A stretch of DNA of 64,000 nucleotides from Berberis thunbergii (GCA_003290165.1 QNQO01000542.1:620001-684000), one strand, 5' to 3'; shown: positions 1 through 11,966, numbered from the stretch's first letter. Translations and numbers: made by a program. Notes: generated by a model from the sequence alone, not told the origin.

Positions 1-1480
1 TTTCGAGGGATTCTTTTTTGATTCGTGAAGTTCGATTCAAAGCTTTTCGCTGGCATGATGGTTTCAGTCTGAAAGCTGATCCGATATCGGTTCCTTTATG
101 GGTAGAGTTGCCTAACTTGCCTTTAAATTTATTTCATCCCCCTATTTTGAAAGCTATTGTGAACTCTTTTGGTGATTTTTTGCGCATGGATGATCATACT
201 CGATGCTTATCACGCCCAGGCTCCGCCCATGTTTGCATGGAGACGACTTTGGCGAAAAAGCTACCTAGTAGAATTTGGATAGACATGGCTAACAATAGGG
301 GCTTCTGGCATAAAATAGAATACCTAGGATTCAAATATTGTGATTACTGTTCATTGATAGGGCATCAGGAGGAAGTTTGCAGAAAAAAGTTAAGTTATAA
401 GGGCAATGTGAGACCTCCCAACTTGGTGAAAGAAGAGCAGACTGAGAAGCAAAAGGTGGAAGCCAAAATCATTAAACAACAATATGTTCTAATGGTCAAC
501 AAAAATAAAGTTACAAATTCAGAAGTGGGAACGAGTGGCGCGAAGAATAACTAGGGTGAGGAAATCAAGGAGGGAGTTGGTGTTGAGAAGCCAGTGGCCA
601 AAGATCCAGTGAATTTAATGTTGTTAAACAAATTCGAGACTCTTTCGGAGAACAATGTTGAAGATGATGGTAATCAAATAAAGAATCAATTGGCTAGTAA
701 GGAGAAGGTGCGTGCCAGTGACATGGACGCTCAAGAAACAACCGAGGAAGGTCTTCTTAAGGCGGGGTACACAGCTAGTGAAATTGAAAATGCGATTGGC
801 AAACTTGGAGATATAATTAATCATGATGATTTAGGCAGCCCAAGGATGGTTAGTCCTCATGTTGAAGAGGTGAGTGCATTTAATAATAGCAGCCAAATTA
901 AGATCTTAAAAAGAGATGTTGCTCGAGTTGCCAATGGGGAGAAAAGTGGTGACGATTCAGTTATACATGCTAACAATGGAGAGAATGTTTCGCTCAAATC
1001 AGAGCAGGTGTGTTTTGTCCCCAACACATAGCATGCGTTGTCCAAAGTAGAGCACGCATTGCTTAATTCCGAGCATGCAATGCCCAAACATAGCAGCATG
1101 TTGTTTCACCCAAATCAGCGAGTTCAGTCTTGGCACAAGATGCTGTTTCACCCAAATCAAGTTCTAGTCCAGTCTTGCCACATGATAAGATCAAGTCGGT
1201 CAGTTTTGTTGGCGATGAAACATGGATGTCTATCCCTAACAAAACAGAGAATAGTGGCCAAGAAATTGTCAAAGATTCAAGTTGTAATTTCAGGTCGCAG
1301 ATTGAACACGCTGGCAGTGGAGCTCACGTTGGTGCTCATACTCGTGTTCATAGTAGTGATCGTAATGGTGGTGATAGTAAGGTGCATGGCCGGAAGGTAG
1401 GGGTTCCAGTAGATGAAGGTAATGTACAAGATGACGAAACTTTCGTGGACGCCGTAGTAATTGAAGCACTGAATATTTAA
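1..1480 (+). pseudogene. L1-type LINE ORF1 remnant (DUF4283 plus zinc knuckle)
   Basis: The stretch 18-554 is open for 178 codons and runs off the left edge of the window. It reads like the DUF4283 domain of plant L1-type LINE ORF1 proteins (VPLWVELPNLPLNLFHP near residue 25). It ends in a CX2CX4HX4C knuckle with Cys108, Cys111, His116 and Cys121. In the family this protein binds LINE RNA and forms the RNP. After a stop at about 552 the coding signal continues as polar, low-complexity sequence in two other frames (594-1031 and 1130-1480), so at least two frameshifts are present. No endonuclease follows directly. This is a dead fragment; the class is fairly sure, the exact clade is not. Confidence 0.75.
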
Positions 1481-2439
1481 AGACAGACCACATTCGATTA
1501 ACGAAAAGATTAGATAAGAGGAATATGACAACAGAAAAAACGATGGACCATGACTACTTCAAAGACTTTAAGGTATTTTCTCAAAGATTATCTAGAATGA
1601 AGAAAAGTAACAGCAAGTACAGGCATTAATCTAGGGGTTTGGTCAGTCTAGAGGATAAATTTGTCTAGTTTTTATTTTTTCCTTACCAATTTGTTATTAT
1701 ATCCCGTTTTGGGACAAGTAATTAAGGTTTGGCATACCATAGCCGCCTCTCCATAGCAGAGATTTTTAATAAATAAAAAATTAACGCAATAGATAATCTA
1801 ATACTATTAGAACGAAGTAGCCATTGCAAAGAAGAAGATATCATATAAGATCGAAGGAATACCTGGCAAGAAGAGAAAAACTCAATTTTAACAAATAAAT
1901 GGTGAGTGAAACATCAAAACAACTCTCTCTTCAACTGGATTTGTAATGAACACGACCAAATCAACACCTTCTTCTACTAGATTTGTAATAAACAAGATCA
2001 AATCAGTGAAAATGGTAAGAACAAAAAATTCCATCACCAAATGGTAACACCTTCTGTTGAATACCTGCAACAGTCTTTACTCGAATAAAAATCAAATCAG
2101 TTCAATCAAACAGTAGCTTCCACGCCCAAAAGCCCCACGATCTACTCCAAATGAACACAAAATCAACTTCTAGCAACAGAAAAACCTAACAACTCATAGT
2201 GCACAATCATCTTAGTCAGTCTTCACTCGATACAAACCCTAAAACCACAAAAAAAAGCACAAAAATCTAGAGTGCACAATCTGCTTATTCAATTTAAGTG
2301 ATTTCAGTTTGCCATTCTTTCTAAGACACTAATTTTGACTTGGCATAGAAATGTCTTTGCAAATCGAAGTTAGATGAATTCAAACAAGAGAGAGAGACTA
2401 ATCGAAGTTAGATGAAAACCTAATCTATGAATCATGGCA
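1481..2439. other. No gene seen; possible LINE 3' tail
   Basis: This is AT-rich sequence without a convincing reading frame. An A-rich run near 1768-1782 could be the tail of the LINE remnant upstream, but no target duplication was found. Short similar phrases around TTTGTAAT occur twice near 1940 and 1985. Confidence 0.4.
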
Positions 2440-2800
2440 AGAAGAGACACTGAAAGTGAAAAGCAGAGACAAGAGAGAGAGTTCGATGGACTAAACTAAA
2501 GAAGATTTACAAATTTTGAGAGCTCGCTCGCTTCCGGTGTCGCTGAGGATCCAAAAGGGAAATGGGTGAGAGATCACGAGAGATGCAGATGGATACAAAT
2601 GATTGAAATATGCAATGGAATATTCTTCGAACATGAGTGGGAGAGATGAGAGAGATCTCGAGAGAGATGGGAAATGGATATGGAGATGGAGATTTTGAGT
2701 GAGAGAGATGAGAGATGGAGATGGAGATGGAGATGGATATGGAGATCGTGAGTGAGAGAGATGAGAGAGAGCTTGAGAGATCTGAATCTCTAATTTTGAA
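2440..2800. repeat. GA-rich simple repeat (GAGAGATGAGAGATGGAGAT)
   Basis: The plus strand is an impure array of GAGAGA and GGAGAT units, densest at 2640-2770. A serine/proline-rich reading frame on the other strand (2491-2874) follows only from this composition and is not called as a gene. Confidence 0.85.
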
Positions 2801-3270
2801 AATTTTTTATTTTTTTTATTACTTAACTTGCTATAATTTTGTAACACAAGTTTATGTTGCAAATCTTGCAACATGGTGATGAGTTACAAACTAAAAAATT
2901 ATTAATGTTGCAGAAGTTATTATTTATAAAATACTATTAGTAACTTAAGTCAATAATTAATAATATTTTGTGGGTTGCATGACTTGTAACACAATGAAGA
3001 GTTACAAATTAAAAAATATTGTTGTTATTAATTACCCATTTTGGTGTAATGACAAACACACTTTTTGGACATGAAAAATTTTCCTGACTCAAAAACTATT
3101 TTAAATTTATTTTCTGCTAAAAGAGAACTAGAGATTAAATTTTTCCTAATCTCTATAATATGATGTCTTTCATTGTGACGTTCTTGCCTGAGATATACTT
3201 TAATACCACAGTTCATTTCCCTTTATTGCTGAGATAAATTCATTCCCCATGAAGACCTTTTCATAGTTAT
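2801..3270. other. No gene; imperfect short repeats
   Basis: AT-rich sequence. The phrase GAGTTACAAA followed by TAAAAAAT occurs near 2880 and again near 3000, each next to TGTAACACAA or TTGCAACA words. It may be the subterminal part of an old DNA transposon, but I see no termini. Confidence 0.35.
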
Positions 3271-4305
3271 TCAACTTCTCATAAGTTGAGAACATGGATT
3301 TATCACTGTAGATGTGGCACGTGGTAAGAGTGTCAACCCCCATGTTCGAGGATGATTAACAAAGTTAACTCCAGATACATTTGCAGTGATTTGTAACCTT
3401 TCAATAAGACAGGCAAGAGCTTCTGACAAATTGGCTTGAGATGACTTGCCTTCGTTGTCTTCATCCTTGCGATGTCGGGAATCCTTTGCAAGATGACCCT
3501 TCTTGCCATAGACATAGCAAGTGCCTTTGAACCTTTTAAAGTTTGCATGGACTTTGGAGTTAATGTCATTCCCCATAACGTTTCCTTTTATGAGAGTTCT
3601 TATGTCGCTTTGAACTCTCAATCACATGTGCTTTTGTTTCAACCGGTGTGCGCTTGTCTGTTCCTCACCTGTCCTCCTCAATGTTTAATCAAATGATTAA
3701 GTCTTCAAGACTCATCTCCTTGCGCTTGTGTTTTAAGTAATGCTTAAAATCTTTCCAATTGGGAGGGAGCTTCTCAATAATATCAATGACCTGAAAATAT
3801 TCGCTGATGATATAGCCTTCGACATGCATCTTATGAATGAGAATCTGGAGTTCTCTGATATGAAGAATGACTGTCTCAGAATCAACCATTTTGTAATCCA
3901 TAAACTTATCAGTGAGAAATTTCTTTAGTCCAGCATCCTCTCTTTTGTATTTCTTTTCCAAAACACCCCACAATTCTTTAGCAATTTTAATAGTACTGTA
4001 GACTTTGTATAAAACTTCATCTAGTGAATTCAACACATAATTTCGGCAAAGGAAGTCAGAATGCCTCGAAGCGTCAATCGCAAAGAACACTTCCTTGTGA
4101 CTTTTTTGAGTTTCTCCATCTTTTGGCTTTGGTTCATCTTCGGTAAGAAACTTTGTCAAATCTAGTTTTGTTAAGTGAAACAATATCTTGCTCTGCCTTG
4201 TGTTAAATCAACTCCTTTGAATTTCTCTGGCTTATCATGAGCAAGAACTTTTGTGACTCCAGAGGTCACCCCAACAATCAAACTAGTTTCATTTTTATCT
4301 CTCAT
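3271..4305 (-). pseudogene. Ty1/Copia gag-protease remnant (Copia C)
   Basis: Read on the minus strand, an ATG at 4305 begins a typical plant Copia gag N-terminus (KPEKFKG). After a frameshift near 4180, a 164-codon frame (4183-3689) gives the UBN2-like gag core, with KELWGVLEKKY and LPPNWKDFKHYLKHKRK. A further frame (3621-3271) carries a decayed zinc knuckle in which the second Cys is Tyr (CYVYGKKGHLAKDS), followed by the start of a protease-like region. In the family Gag packages the retrotransposon RNA. The upstream side holds two later insertions, the hAT element at 4414 and the RTE LINE at 5312. No RT or integrase is attached, so the element is dead. Confidence 0.8.
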
Positions 4306-4413
4306 ATTTCTTTTGTCACACCGAAAAACACAATTTATTTGTTATGAGTAATAAGACAAATAAAACAAAGTCTATCACACTAAAAATTTAATTAAACCAA
4401 GTATTGTAAAAGC

Positions 4414-5020
4414 TAGGGGTGGGCATCCCATCCCGTCCTGATTTTTTGGGGTCCTGTTGGGATTAATTAATATCATCCCAATCTAGAGAGGGATAGGATC
4501 GGGATGAAGATTTTCAATCCCGCCCATCCTGTCCCGAACCAATTTTTTTAATATTTAATATGAAATATGTAGTATGAAACTATTTGTTGACATGACTTTT
4601 ATTTGTTTTATTTATTGATATTATTATTTTATTCTCACAAGCTTCCATGCGACTCACCTAGATAATGAATCTAACTAAAACCCTCTCCCTTCTTTTTTTC
4701 CTCACAATGTGTGCTTCTTCTAGTTTTTAAATGACAAACCCATTGATCATTTTCATTAGCAATGTATAAAAAAATGGCTATTTTCAATAGTGTTCTAAAA
4801 AAATGGAGTAAAAGCTAATGTAATGGGGAAATAAGAATCAATGGCTTAAAGTTATATAGTTGTTCTTAGAGTTGTGTATTTGGTAAATCCAAAATTTAGT
4901 ACATGCTCATTCCGTCACGTTCCGAACCTGTTTGGGATAGGATGAGGTCTATCCCATTTCGATCCCAAACAAACGGGACGAGATAGGGATGAAATCCATC
5001 CCGTCCCATGCCCACCCCTA
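4414..5020. mobile_element. Non-autonomous hAT-type element (607 bp)
   Basis: The ends are inverted: TAGGGGTGGGCAT at 4414 and ATGCCCACCCCTA ending at 5020. The inner parts (CATCCCGTCC and GGGACGGGAT words) also pair loosely. The element is flanked by the 8-bp near-identical words GTAAAAGC (4406-4413) and GTAAAAAC (5021-5028), the target duplication length typical of hAT elements. It encodes no transposase. It sits in the upstream part of Copia remnant C. Confidence 0.8.
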
Positions 5021-5269
5021 GTAAAAACAATATCTTAATCAAAGTTCTAAAGTTTATAAACTCTGTATCTAATTTGTACAAATTACTGTAATAAAAACAG
5101 TAATATTGATAGAGCTCTAAAATAATGTAGGCTCTAAAACTTACTGTAAAAAATAATATGTTGAAATTAATTGTACAAATAAAATATATTGTACAAAAAA
5201 GTATATTTAATATTTTTGAACAAATTTTACTGTATGAAACCGTAGTTGAAACAGATTCGAAGTTAGTAA

Positions 5270-5989
5270 ATAAAACCAAATACATTTTTTACCAGAGTCG
5301 TGTGCTCTAGATCATCATCATCAAAGCCCATTCCCGAGATTTTCGGGGTCGGCTACATGAATTTTGGTTCTCCAAGCAATGTGATCTTCCCAAATTTCCT
5401 CACCTAATCCAAGCTCAATGATATCGTCATTCACCGTCTTCATCCAAGTTTTCAACGGTCGTCCCCTCCGTCTACACCCTCCATTAATTTGCCAATCTAA
5501 ACATTTTCTAATTGGCGCCGTGCTTGGTCTCCTCCGCACATGACCAAACCAAGTTAAACGTCTTTCTCTAATTTTTTCCTCTATGGACGCTACACCTAAG
5601 TATCTCCTAATTCTTTCATTTCTAATTTTATCCTTACGAGTTTTACCACACATCCACCTTAACATACGCATTTCTGCTACTGCCATCCTATGCGTATGTT
5701 GTCCCGTAGTAGCCCAACATTCTGAACCGTATAGCATGGCTGGTCGAACAATGGTCTTATAGCATTTCCCTTTTAGCCTTGCAGGCATCCTTCTATCACA
5801 CAATACTCCTGACGCCATTCGCCATTTCAACCAACCAGCTTTAATCCTGTGATCTACATCTGCTCCAATAGCCCCATTCTATTGAATTATAGACCCTAGG
5901 TATCGAAAGGCTTCACACTCCGGGACCTCGACACCTTCGATGTATTTGATAAATCAAACATCTTTTGACCAGGGTGATGTGCTCTGGAT
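5270..5989 (-). mobile_element. 5'-truncated RTE-type LINE with imperfect flanking duplication
   Basis: The element body spans about 5312-5948 in minus orientation. It ends at its 3' side in a (TGA)n-like run (ATCATCATCATC on the plus strand, 5312-5323), as RTE LINEs do. The flanks 5270-5311 and 5949-5989 resemble each other over about 40 bp (shared words include ACCAG and GTGTGCTCT or GATGTGCTCT). This fits an old, long target duplication. Confidence 0.65.
5321..5940 (-). pseudogene. RTE LINE reverse transcriptase C-terminal remnant
   Basis: The minus-strand frame 5830-5321 (169 codons) reads through the conserved tail of RTE-clade reverse transcriptases: KTIVRPAMLYGSECW, MRMLRWMCGKTRKDKIRN, RRLTWFGHVRRRP and RRRGRPLKTW. 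Further upstream (5934-5860) the phrase VEVPECEAFRYLGSII is in frame but is followed by a stop. The catalytic palm and the endonuclease are absent, so only the 3' end of the element was copied or kept. This is a very common plant repeat tail, and the assignment is firm at the family level. Confidence 0.85.
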
Positions 5990-6833
5990 GTATTTGATTA
6001 GAGTTGTAAACATACTCTGAGATTGATACAGATTGTAGAATATTATTGTCTTAAGATTGTTGGAAACAATTTGTAACAGAAAAAGAGAATTAGAAAGGAA
6101 GAATACGTAGCAATGTCCTTAAGACAATATTTGACCCATCTCGGTGCAACGTTATGGTCGTTAGTCTCCCAAGATAGAACAGATATGTTTATGCGTCCTA
6201 ATGCACTAGACTAGAAATTCATGCGAACAAATAAGTGAAATGAAGCAGTAGCAGGAGAAGACACAAAACACAAATGACCAAGCACACCTGCTGGTCTGGA
6301 GATGTACGACAATCCTAACTGAAATAGTTAAGATTGTTTGTCCAAAAAGTGTAAGAAACCGAACCAAGCTTGTCCCATCTCACCCCGATCCGAGCCATTG
6401 TATATAAACAAGCTAAAATTACTTTACATGTTAGATATGTGACTCAAGTAATTTTAAGTTCAAATGACCTTATGTAATTAGTTTACATAATGTACAATTT
6501 ACTTATATAATAAATATGAAAATACATAAATTTTCAATAGTTTTGGATCCGAAGAAGATCCAAAACTTTCTCGATCCAACATCCTAATCATAAAAACAAA
6601 AAGTGACAATTAATTATTGATGACCTAGCAAATATTTACATAGTTCGCTACGTATTTATATGAATTGGCATCCTGTTCCTTAGCACACTGTAAAGGCACC
6701 CACCCTTATGATTCCAAATTCCAATCAGGATCATGGTAATTGAGACATGACAATTCATATTTATTTTAACAATGATATAAATAATCTTTTGTCAATCTCA
6801 AAATCAACAAAAAACTATGGATCTTTGACTCAT
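5990..6833. other. No gene seen; probably Copia C leader then intergenic DNA
   Basis: AT-rich sequence with no convincing frame. The first ~250 bases may be the leader or LTR remains of Copia C, because they continue the sequence interrupted by the RTE insertion. From about 6600 the DNA precedes the dioxygenase pseudogene. Confidence 0.3.
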
Positions 6834-6842
6834 CTATAAATA
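6834..6842 (+). promoter_or_regulatory. TATA-box-like site of the dioxygenase pseudogene
   Basis: CTATAAATA lies about 50 bases upstream of the ATG at 6889, a plausible plant core promoter spacing. Activity is not shown by the sequence. Confidence 0.45.
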
Positions 6843-6888
6843 TTTGAAGGAGTGAAATAAATCATCATCACATCACTTCCAGATCAAG

Positions 6889-7910
6889 ATGCGGCTTTGA
6901 AGACGGTTGGGACTGAAATCCCATTTCTTGATTTCAATGAAGGTTCAGAAGAAGGGGGTGATGGGTGGAAAGATTCGTGCAGCAAAGTAGTTGACGCTCG
7001 TGAAGATTATAGGTGCTTTCAAGTTGCATATGATAAGAAGCCTTCAGAGTTACATGAAGACATGTTCAAGTCTTTGATCTTCCCGTTGAGACCAAGGCAG
7101 AGAATTCTACCCCTAAACCGTATTTCGAGTATGTGCACAACTCCCAATTCTAGAGCGCCAACCATGCCTCTAGTGCCAGGGGGCTATGTGTGTGTGTTTG
7201 TATTCGATTAATGGATTTATGAAGATCTCTAGAATGATGGAGGGTATTGAGGCTTCATGACGTGTCTGGCTTGGCTTCTCTAGACGGAATAGTGCCCAAC
7301 ACACCACAAGCCCCATTGTACGAGAATATTGGCCTCAATGATGTCACCCCATGGTTCATGATGCTCAGGCCTTCACAAAACTCGTGGCTAGAAGGCAACC
7401 CTTTCATTTGTAAGAAAATACGTGTTGATTGCACATGTAGGCATTCTTTTTAAATTTTGCGGTTATTGTACAACTTGAATGAACTTATTTTTGTATTTGT
7501 ATCAAATGAAACCATTGAATGACTAGGAAGAAAATTGGTAGACCTAGAGTTGATAATACAGAAAATGATGTTTGAGAGCTATGGAGTGGGGAAACACTGC
7601 GAATGCAATGTGGAAGCAAGTAAGATAGTTTTCCAGTTGATGAAATACAGAGCTCCTCCTCCTGAGGATGACTCGGCCAACCCGCGTGACAGGCGGGAAT
7701 ACTTACCACTATACTACAACAACTTGGTGACATTTATAACCTTTTATATAATTAAGATGTTATCTTAACTAAGAAAAATTTAATTGAAAATTTTGGATAT
7801 TGATCATATAGGCATGGAGCAATGGGAGACTTCATGCAGCAAAGCATAAGGTTATGATGAATGGAGATAATGATCAGTACGCATTATTTATGACAGCAGA
7901 TTACATTCTA
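6889..7910 (+). pseudogene. AOP-like 2-oxoglutarate-dependent dioxygenase pseudogene
   Basis: Pieces match plant AOP-type 2OG/Fe(II) dioxygenases in order: an N-terminal TEIPFLDF and FQVAYDKKPSELHEDMF (6900-7060), then in another frame DLPVETKAENSTPKPYFEYV (7075-7135), then APLYENIGL and WLEGNP (7300-7410), then MMFESYGVGKH and QLMKYRAPPPEDDSA (7565-7680), and finally AWSNGRLHAAKHKVMM (7811-7860). Members hydroxylate or desaturate small molecules such as glucosinolate precursors. The ATG at 6889 is followed by CGGCTTTGA, whereas the in-frame sequence needs one extra base. The HxD iron-binding region near 7690 reads PRD. Frameshifts, lost ligands and missing 3' exons make it a pseudogene. The subfamily name is an inference from memory. 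Confidence 0.75.
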
Positions 7911-9119
7911 TCTTTATGTAAGCTTGATGGCAATTTACCATAATATCATAGTTTTAATTCGAAACTTTTTAGTTTTTAGAGATGATGACAATTTAATAGT
8001 CTTCTGATAAATTTAACAGGTTCTATGAAAAATATTAGAATATGCTATTTAGAGCATTAAAAGACTTGTTAATTCATTCACTAAAGTTAGCATTAACAAT
8101 GTCAGTATTAGTTAGCCAATTTGAGTGAAATACAATCAGGGTTGCCCATGAGAGTAAAGCCATCAAAGAGTCTAGATATATGTGTGTATTTAGGTGTCAC
8201 TTTGATTTAGAGGTAAATGATGAGTTGATTGAGAAAAATATTATCTTAAAAGCATGCCAAACTACAAAAGTTGTTTACAAATTAGGAGAAAGGAACGGAA
8301 CCAAAGATATGTTCAAAACTGACAAGAAGTTTCCTAAAACTTCACCGATGAACTTTTAGAAATAAACCAATCAAAGAACATCTAAAGCACATACTTCTTC
8401 ACAAAGGATCCTGCAGCATCACTGGAGACTAGAGTGAGTGAGAGAGTATATCATCTGACTTTGTTTTCCAGGAGTTGGTATTTATTTTTCGTGACTTTGG
8501 TTATGATGTTTTTATAGTTGTGAAGTACTTAATTGCAAATGTGACTTATGTTATCTTCCTGCGAAATGTAAGTTTACAAAATCCATTTTGCAATTTAGGC
8601 CAAATTCTACTACTTTATCAATTAAATTTTTTTATTTTATAACTTTTTTTTAATTTGGTTAAACAATTCATGTGCCTCAAACATCAACTGATATTAATTA
8701 GGAGCAAGAGAATGTCATCAAAATGTGTTACAGATTAGGGATATTTGTAATTTCCATATGAAATCAAGGCTTCGACAATGTTATTCATTTGCAAATTGTT
8801 TTAATCCTTTCTTGTGAAATAAAGATATTACGTTTGATAAGAGCAAAAATAAAAACATCAACAACGCCAAAAATACTTTTTATGACCTATTGAATCATGG
8901 TGTGGCATTGACCAAATATTCAGACCTACGCAATAACCAACCCAAAAAAAAGACTCTTAGTCACCCTAGCACCACTCATTCTTATACAAATGCCAATAAT
9001 ATTAGTACCATGGTTGAAATTCAATCCCAATACATCTTTACTACCTCCTCCAACAATGTACATTGTATTTATACTAATATAATTATGTTACAATAAAAAC
9101 ACGTCTAGCCAGTTTATAT
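7911..9119. other. No gene recognised
   Basis: AT-rich sequence with only short frames. It may hold decayed 3' exons of the dioxygenase, but no conserved motif was found. The frame at 8890-9096 is polar and unrecognised and could be the start of the LINE that follows. Confidence 0.4.
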
Positions 9120-10126
9120 CAAAATAAATTGTAAGCTCGGCCTTCTACGACATTGCCTCTTATCAATTCATACTTCATAGTCTTGAATTTGGGTCCCAAG
9201 ATTTGGTCAATACCACACCATGATTTTGTCTTAGATCTGTTTTGGGGAATGCTTGGATGAATATTACTCTACATTTGTTCTTCCATGGGCTGTTATTGGT
9301 GATTTCAATGCATTATTATGTGCTAAAGATAAACAAGGGGAAAGACCTCCTTCTGAAAGACAAACCAAGCCCTTTTTCTTATTCTATAGCATGTCATAAT
9401 CTCATTGATCTTAAACCCAGAGCAATATCCTTTACATAATGGTCAAACAGAAGAGTAGGTTCACATAAAATTCATGAAAACTTAGATAAACTTTGCTCAA
9501 GTTAGACAAACCAAGCCTTGCATAATCATGGAAAAAAAAATTCGATTCTTTAATATGTGGTGGAGACTATTCATGTAAATATCTAATTCAATCTACTTGG
9601 GAATCTCGATAACAACCCAACACACCAACTTTAGTGTTGTCTAAATTTAATAAACTAAGTCATGATATATCTAAATGGAATAAAAAAAATAGCATTTGGA
9701 AATGTTTTTGAGAAAATTAAGATGGTCACTGACCAAATTCAACATCTAAGTGAACAATGTAGGAGTAACCAGGATGAGATTGATCTTAGAAATTTAGAAA
9801 ACAAATTAGATGATCTTCTCCTAAAAGAAAAGGACTTTTGCAGGAGGAAGAATTTTATCAGGAGAATGAAAACGAGGGATAATGAATGTTGTCCAGTCCT
9901 TCATCAATAGCAAAGCACATAAACACTGACAACATTGAGTTTTATAAGTCCACACAACCACATATTTCTGAAAATACTAAATCTTTTTTGTAGTTGCATT
10001 CTCAGGAGGAAAAAAATCCCTTGTCGATATCTTTTCCAATGATGAATTTTTCAAAACTCTCCCACTTGTGCAAATGGCCTCAAATAGCTAGCCACAAATT
10101 TGGAGGTCTTAATATTCTTATCATGA
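9120..10126 (+). pseudogene. LINE ORF2 remnant, endonuclease and linker, RT deleted
   Basis: At about 9285-9390 one frame reads WAVIGDFNALLCAKDKQGE followed by RPPSERQTKPFF, the GDFN motif region of L1-type apurinic endonucleases. At 9662-9910 an 82-codon frame gives the helical linker between endonuclease and RT (VFEKIKMVTDQIQ, RNLENKLDDLLLKEKDF). At about 10070-10120 KFGGLNIL matches the segment after the RT. The reverse transcriptase core of roughly 1 kb that should lie between about 9910 and 10060 is missing. The same LINE resumes at 12207 after the Copia insertion. Many stops and frameshifts are present. Confidence 0.75.
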
Positions 10127-10129
10127 GTG

Positions 10130-11072
10130 TTAAGCATCAATAAAATGGATGTAGTTCTTGTAACTAGAGGAAGACACAGTGGAAGCAGAACCCCATAAGT
10201 CTGTATGGATGAGTTCTAATGGTGTGTTGTACACAATTGATGAACTAGGAAATGGAAATCTATGTATCTTTCCTAAACAACATGAAGAACAAAAGACATA
10301 TTCATTTTTGTTTGAAACATAAATGTTACATTTGCTAAGGATCTTATGAACAAGTGTCAATGATGGATGACCTAATCGAGCATGCCAGAGGTACAAGGAT
10401 GAAGAAACATTTGTTGAAGCTGTATTGACTGAAGATCTTGAATTTGAATAAGAAGAATTTGACCCTGGTATGACTGGATCAACAAGAGGTGTAGATGGAA
10501 AAACATATAGACCATTGTTCAGTATCCCTTTCAATAGAATCTGATTGGTGACCTGATCCTTAACAAAACAAAGATTAGAATGAAACTCAAAAAAGACAAC
10601 ATTATCTTTTGCCTATTTTGACACACTTAACAAATTTTTAGTGAGTTTAGGAACTTAAAGAACACTCTTAAGTATCAACTTTCTTGAAGAGTTTAATGAT
10701 TGTAAAGTGGACTGACCAATGTTTTGAATTTGTAGCCCAGTACCGTCCCCAACAAAGAGATGTTCATTGCCATGATAAGGAGCAGAAGATGTCATGTTCT
10801 GAGTGTAGGGAGTGCAATGATTTGTTGCACCAGAATCAGGATACCACCTACGATCAGATGGCGTAGAAAAAACAGCAAATGTTTGCATCTGAGATTCAGA
10901 ATCAGTTCCCCAAGTAGGTTCAGGAGATTGACTGGAAGAAGCAGAGAAAGCAATTCGAGATGCTATATTTGCTTCCTGGGAAGCTATGTTCGAAGATGAA
11001 GTCTGCTGAGATGCCATGCTTGAACTCTAGGATTTGGAAGATTATTATCAAATTTATTGTAGCACTTGAAAG
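10130..11072 (-). pseudogene. Copia D pol remnant: protease, GAG_pre-integrase, integrase start
   Basis: Frame 11017-10655 holds the retroviral-type aspartic protease signature WYPDSGATNHCT, with Asp-Ser-Gly. After an interruption, frame 10534-10130 reads LYLWHARLGHPS (the GAG_pre-integrs His region), a Cys pair (FCSSCCLGK) and LIHTDLWGSA, the first strand of the integrase core. The DDE Asp is at the Asp of HTDLWG. In the family the protease cuts the polyprotein and the integrase inserts the cDNA. Everything after FIDA is missing, so the element cannot transpose. Confidence 0.85.
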
Positions 11073-11966
11073 CTAGATGACTAATCTTCCCACAATTTGG
11101 CACTGAGGCTGATTAGTTTGATAACCAGGGGGTCTAAAACCTCTCCCAGATCCAAATCTTGCACTTCTGAATGAGAAGGAATTAGTTGGAGATCTGAACT
11201 GAGGTCTCCAAGCATGTGGATTTGAAGCAAAGGATCTAGGAGTAGGTTTGTATGAACTGTGAGCAACATTTGCAGAGCTAGATACATCAAGATTCTTCAT
11301 ATGTTTCTCAATTCTTGATTCTTGAGCAAGTAAGAGTGATTCAATCTCTGCTACACTATATGAATCTGATCTAGAAGTCACTGATACTATAAATGTATCA
11401 TATGTTTGTGGTAATCCATCAAAAATGACATTAATATGGTCTTTAGGATAAAGTGGATGGCCTACTGAAGCTAACTGATCAATGATGTTCTTTATCTTCA
11501 GTAGGTATCCATTAATGGAGAGATCTCCTTTCTTGAGATCAATTTGTAGTTGGGTTCTAAACTGAGAAATCTTAGCAACAGTTTGAGAATTGAAGAAGAC
11601 CTCAAGAATCTTCGAGATGTGTTCAGAAGTTTCACAACCAACTAACCTTGTGAGTAATGACTCAGTCATGGAAGAAAGAAGCCATGAGAAGAGCAGTTGA
11701 TCCTGTTGTTCCCAACTAATAAATTTTGGATTGACATTATTGTGAGCTTCATCTTCATCAGATAGAAATCTTGGTGGAGAAGAATCTTTTTCAATAAACC
11801 TCTGTAGTTTGTGACCTCTGATTGTTGTTAATACTTGTTGTTTCCACAACAAGTAGTTGTGTTCATTTAATTTGACAGATAGAGCATGAGTGAACATTAC
11901 TGGTATACACTCTGTAATGGTAGAATTGTTGAGATATGCAGCATTTGAAGAGGTTGAATCCGTCAT
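11073..11966 (-). pseudogene. Copia D gag, frameshifted at the zinc knuckle
   Basis: The frame starts at an ATG (11966), shortly downstream of the primer-binding site, and is open for about 297 codons to 11073. It shows the plant Copia gag pattern: KLNEHNYLLWKQQVL, then SWLLSSMTESLLTRLVGC, QIDLKKGDLSINGYLLKIK and HINVIFDGLPQTYDTF, then a Gly/Arg/Ser-rich tail. The frame closes early at CQIVGRLVI. Moving one base restores a CX2CX4HX4C knuckle (CQICGKISHLAFKC), so one T has been lost near 11090. Apart from this, gag is nearly intact, which suggests a fairly recent insertion. Confidence 0.85.

Noticed and set aside
2491..2874. Ser/Pro-rich minus-strand ORF
   Set aside because: It results from the GAGA simple repeat and has no homologous pattern.
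6889..7910. Functional 2-oxoglutarate dioxygenase gene
   Set aside because: Start lesion, frameshifts, lost HxD ligand and missing 3' exons.
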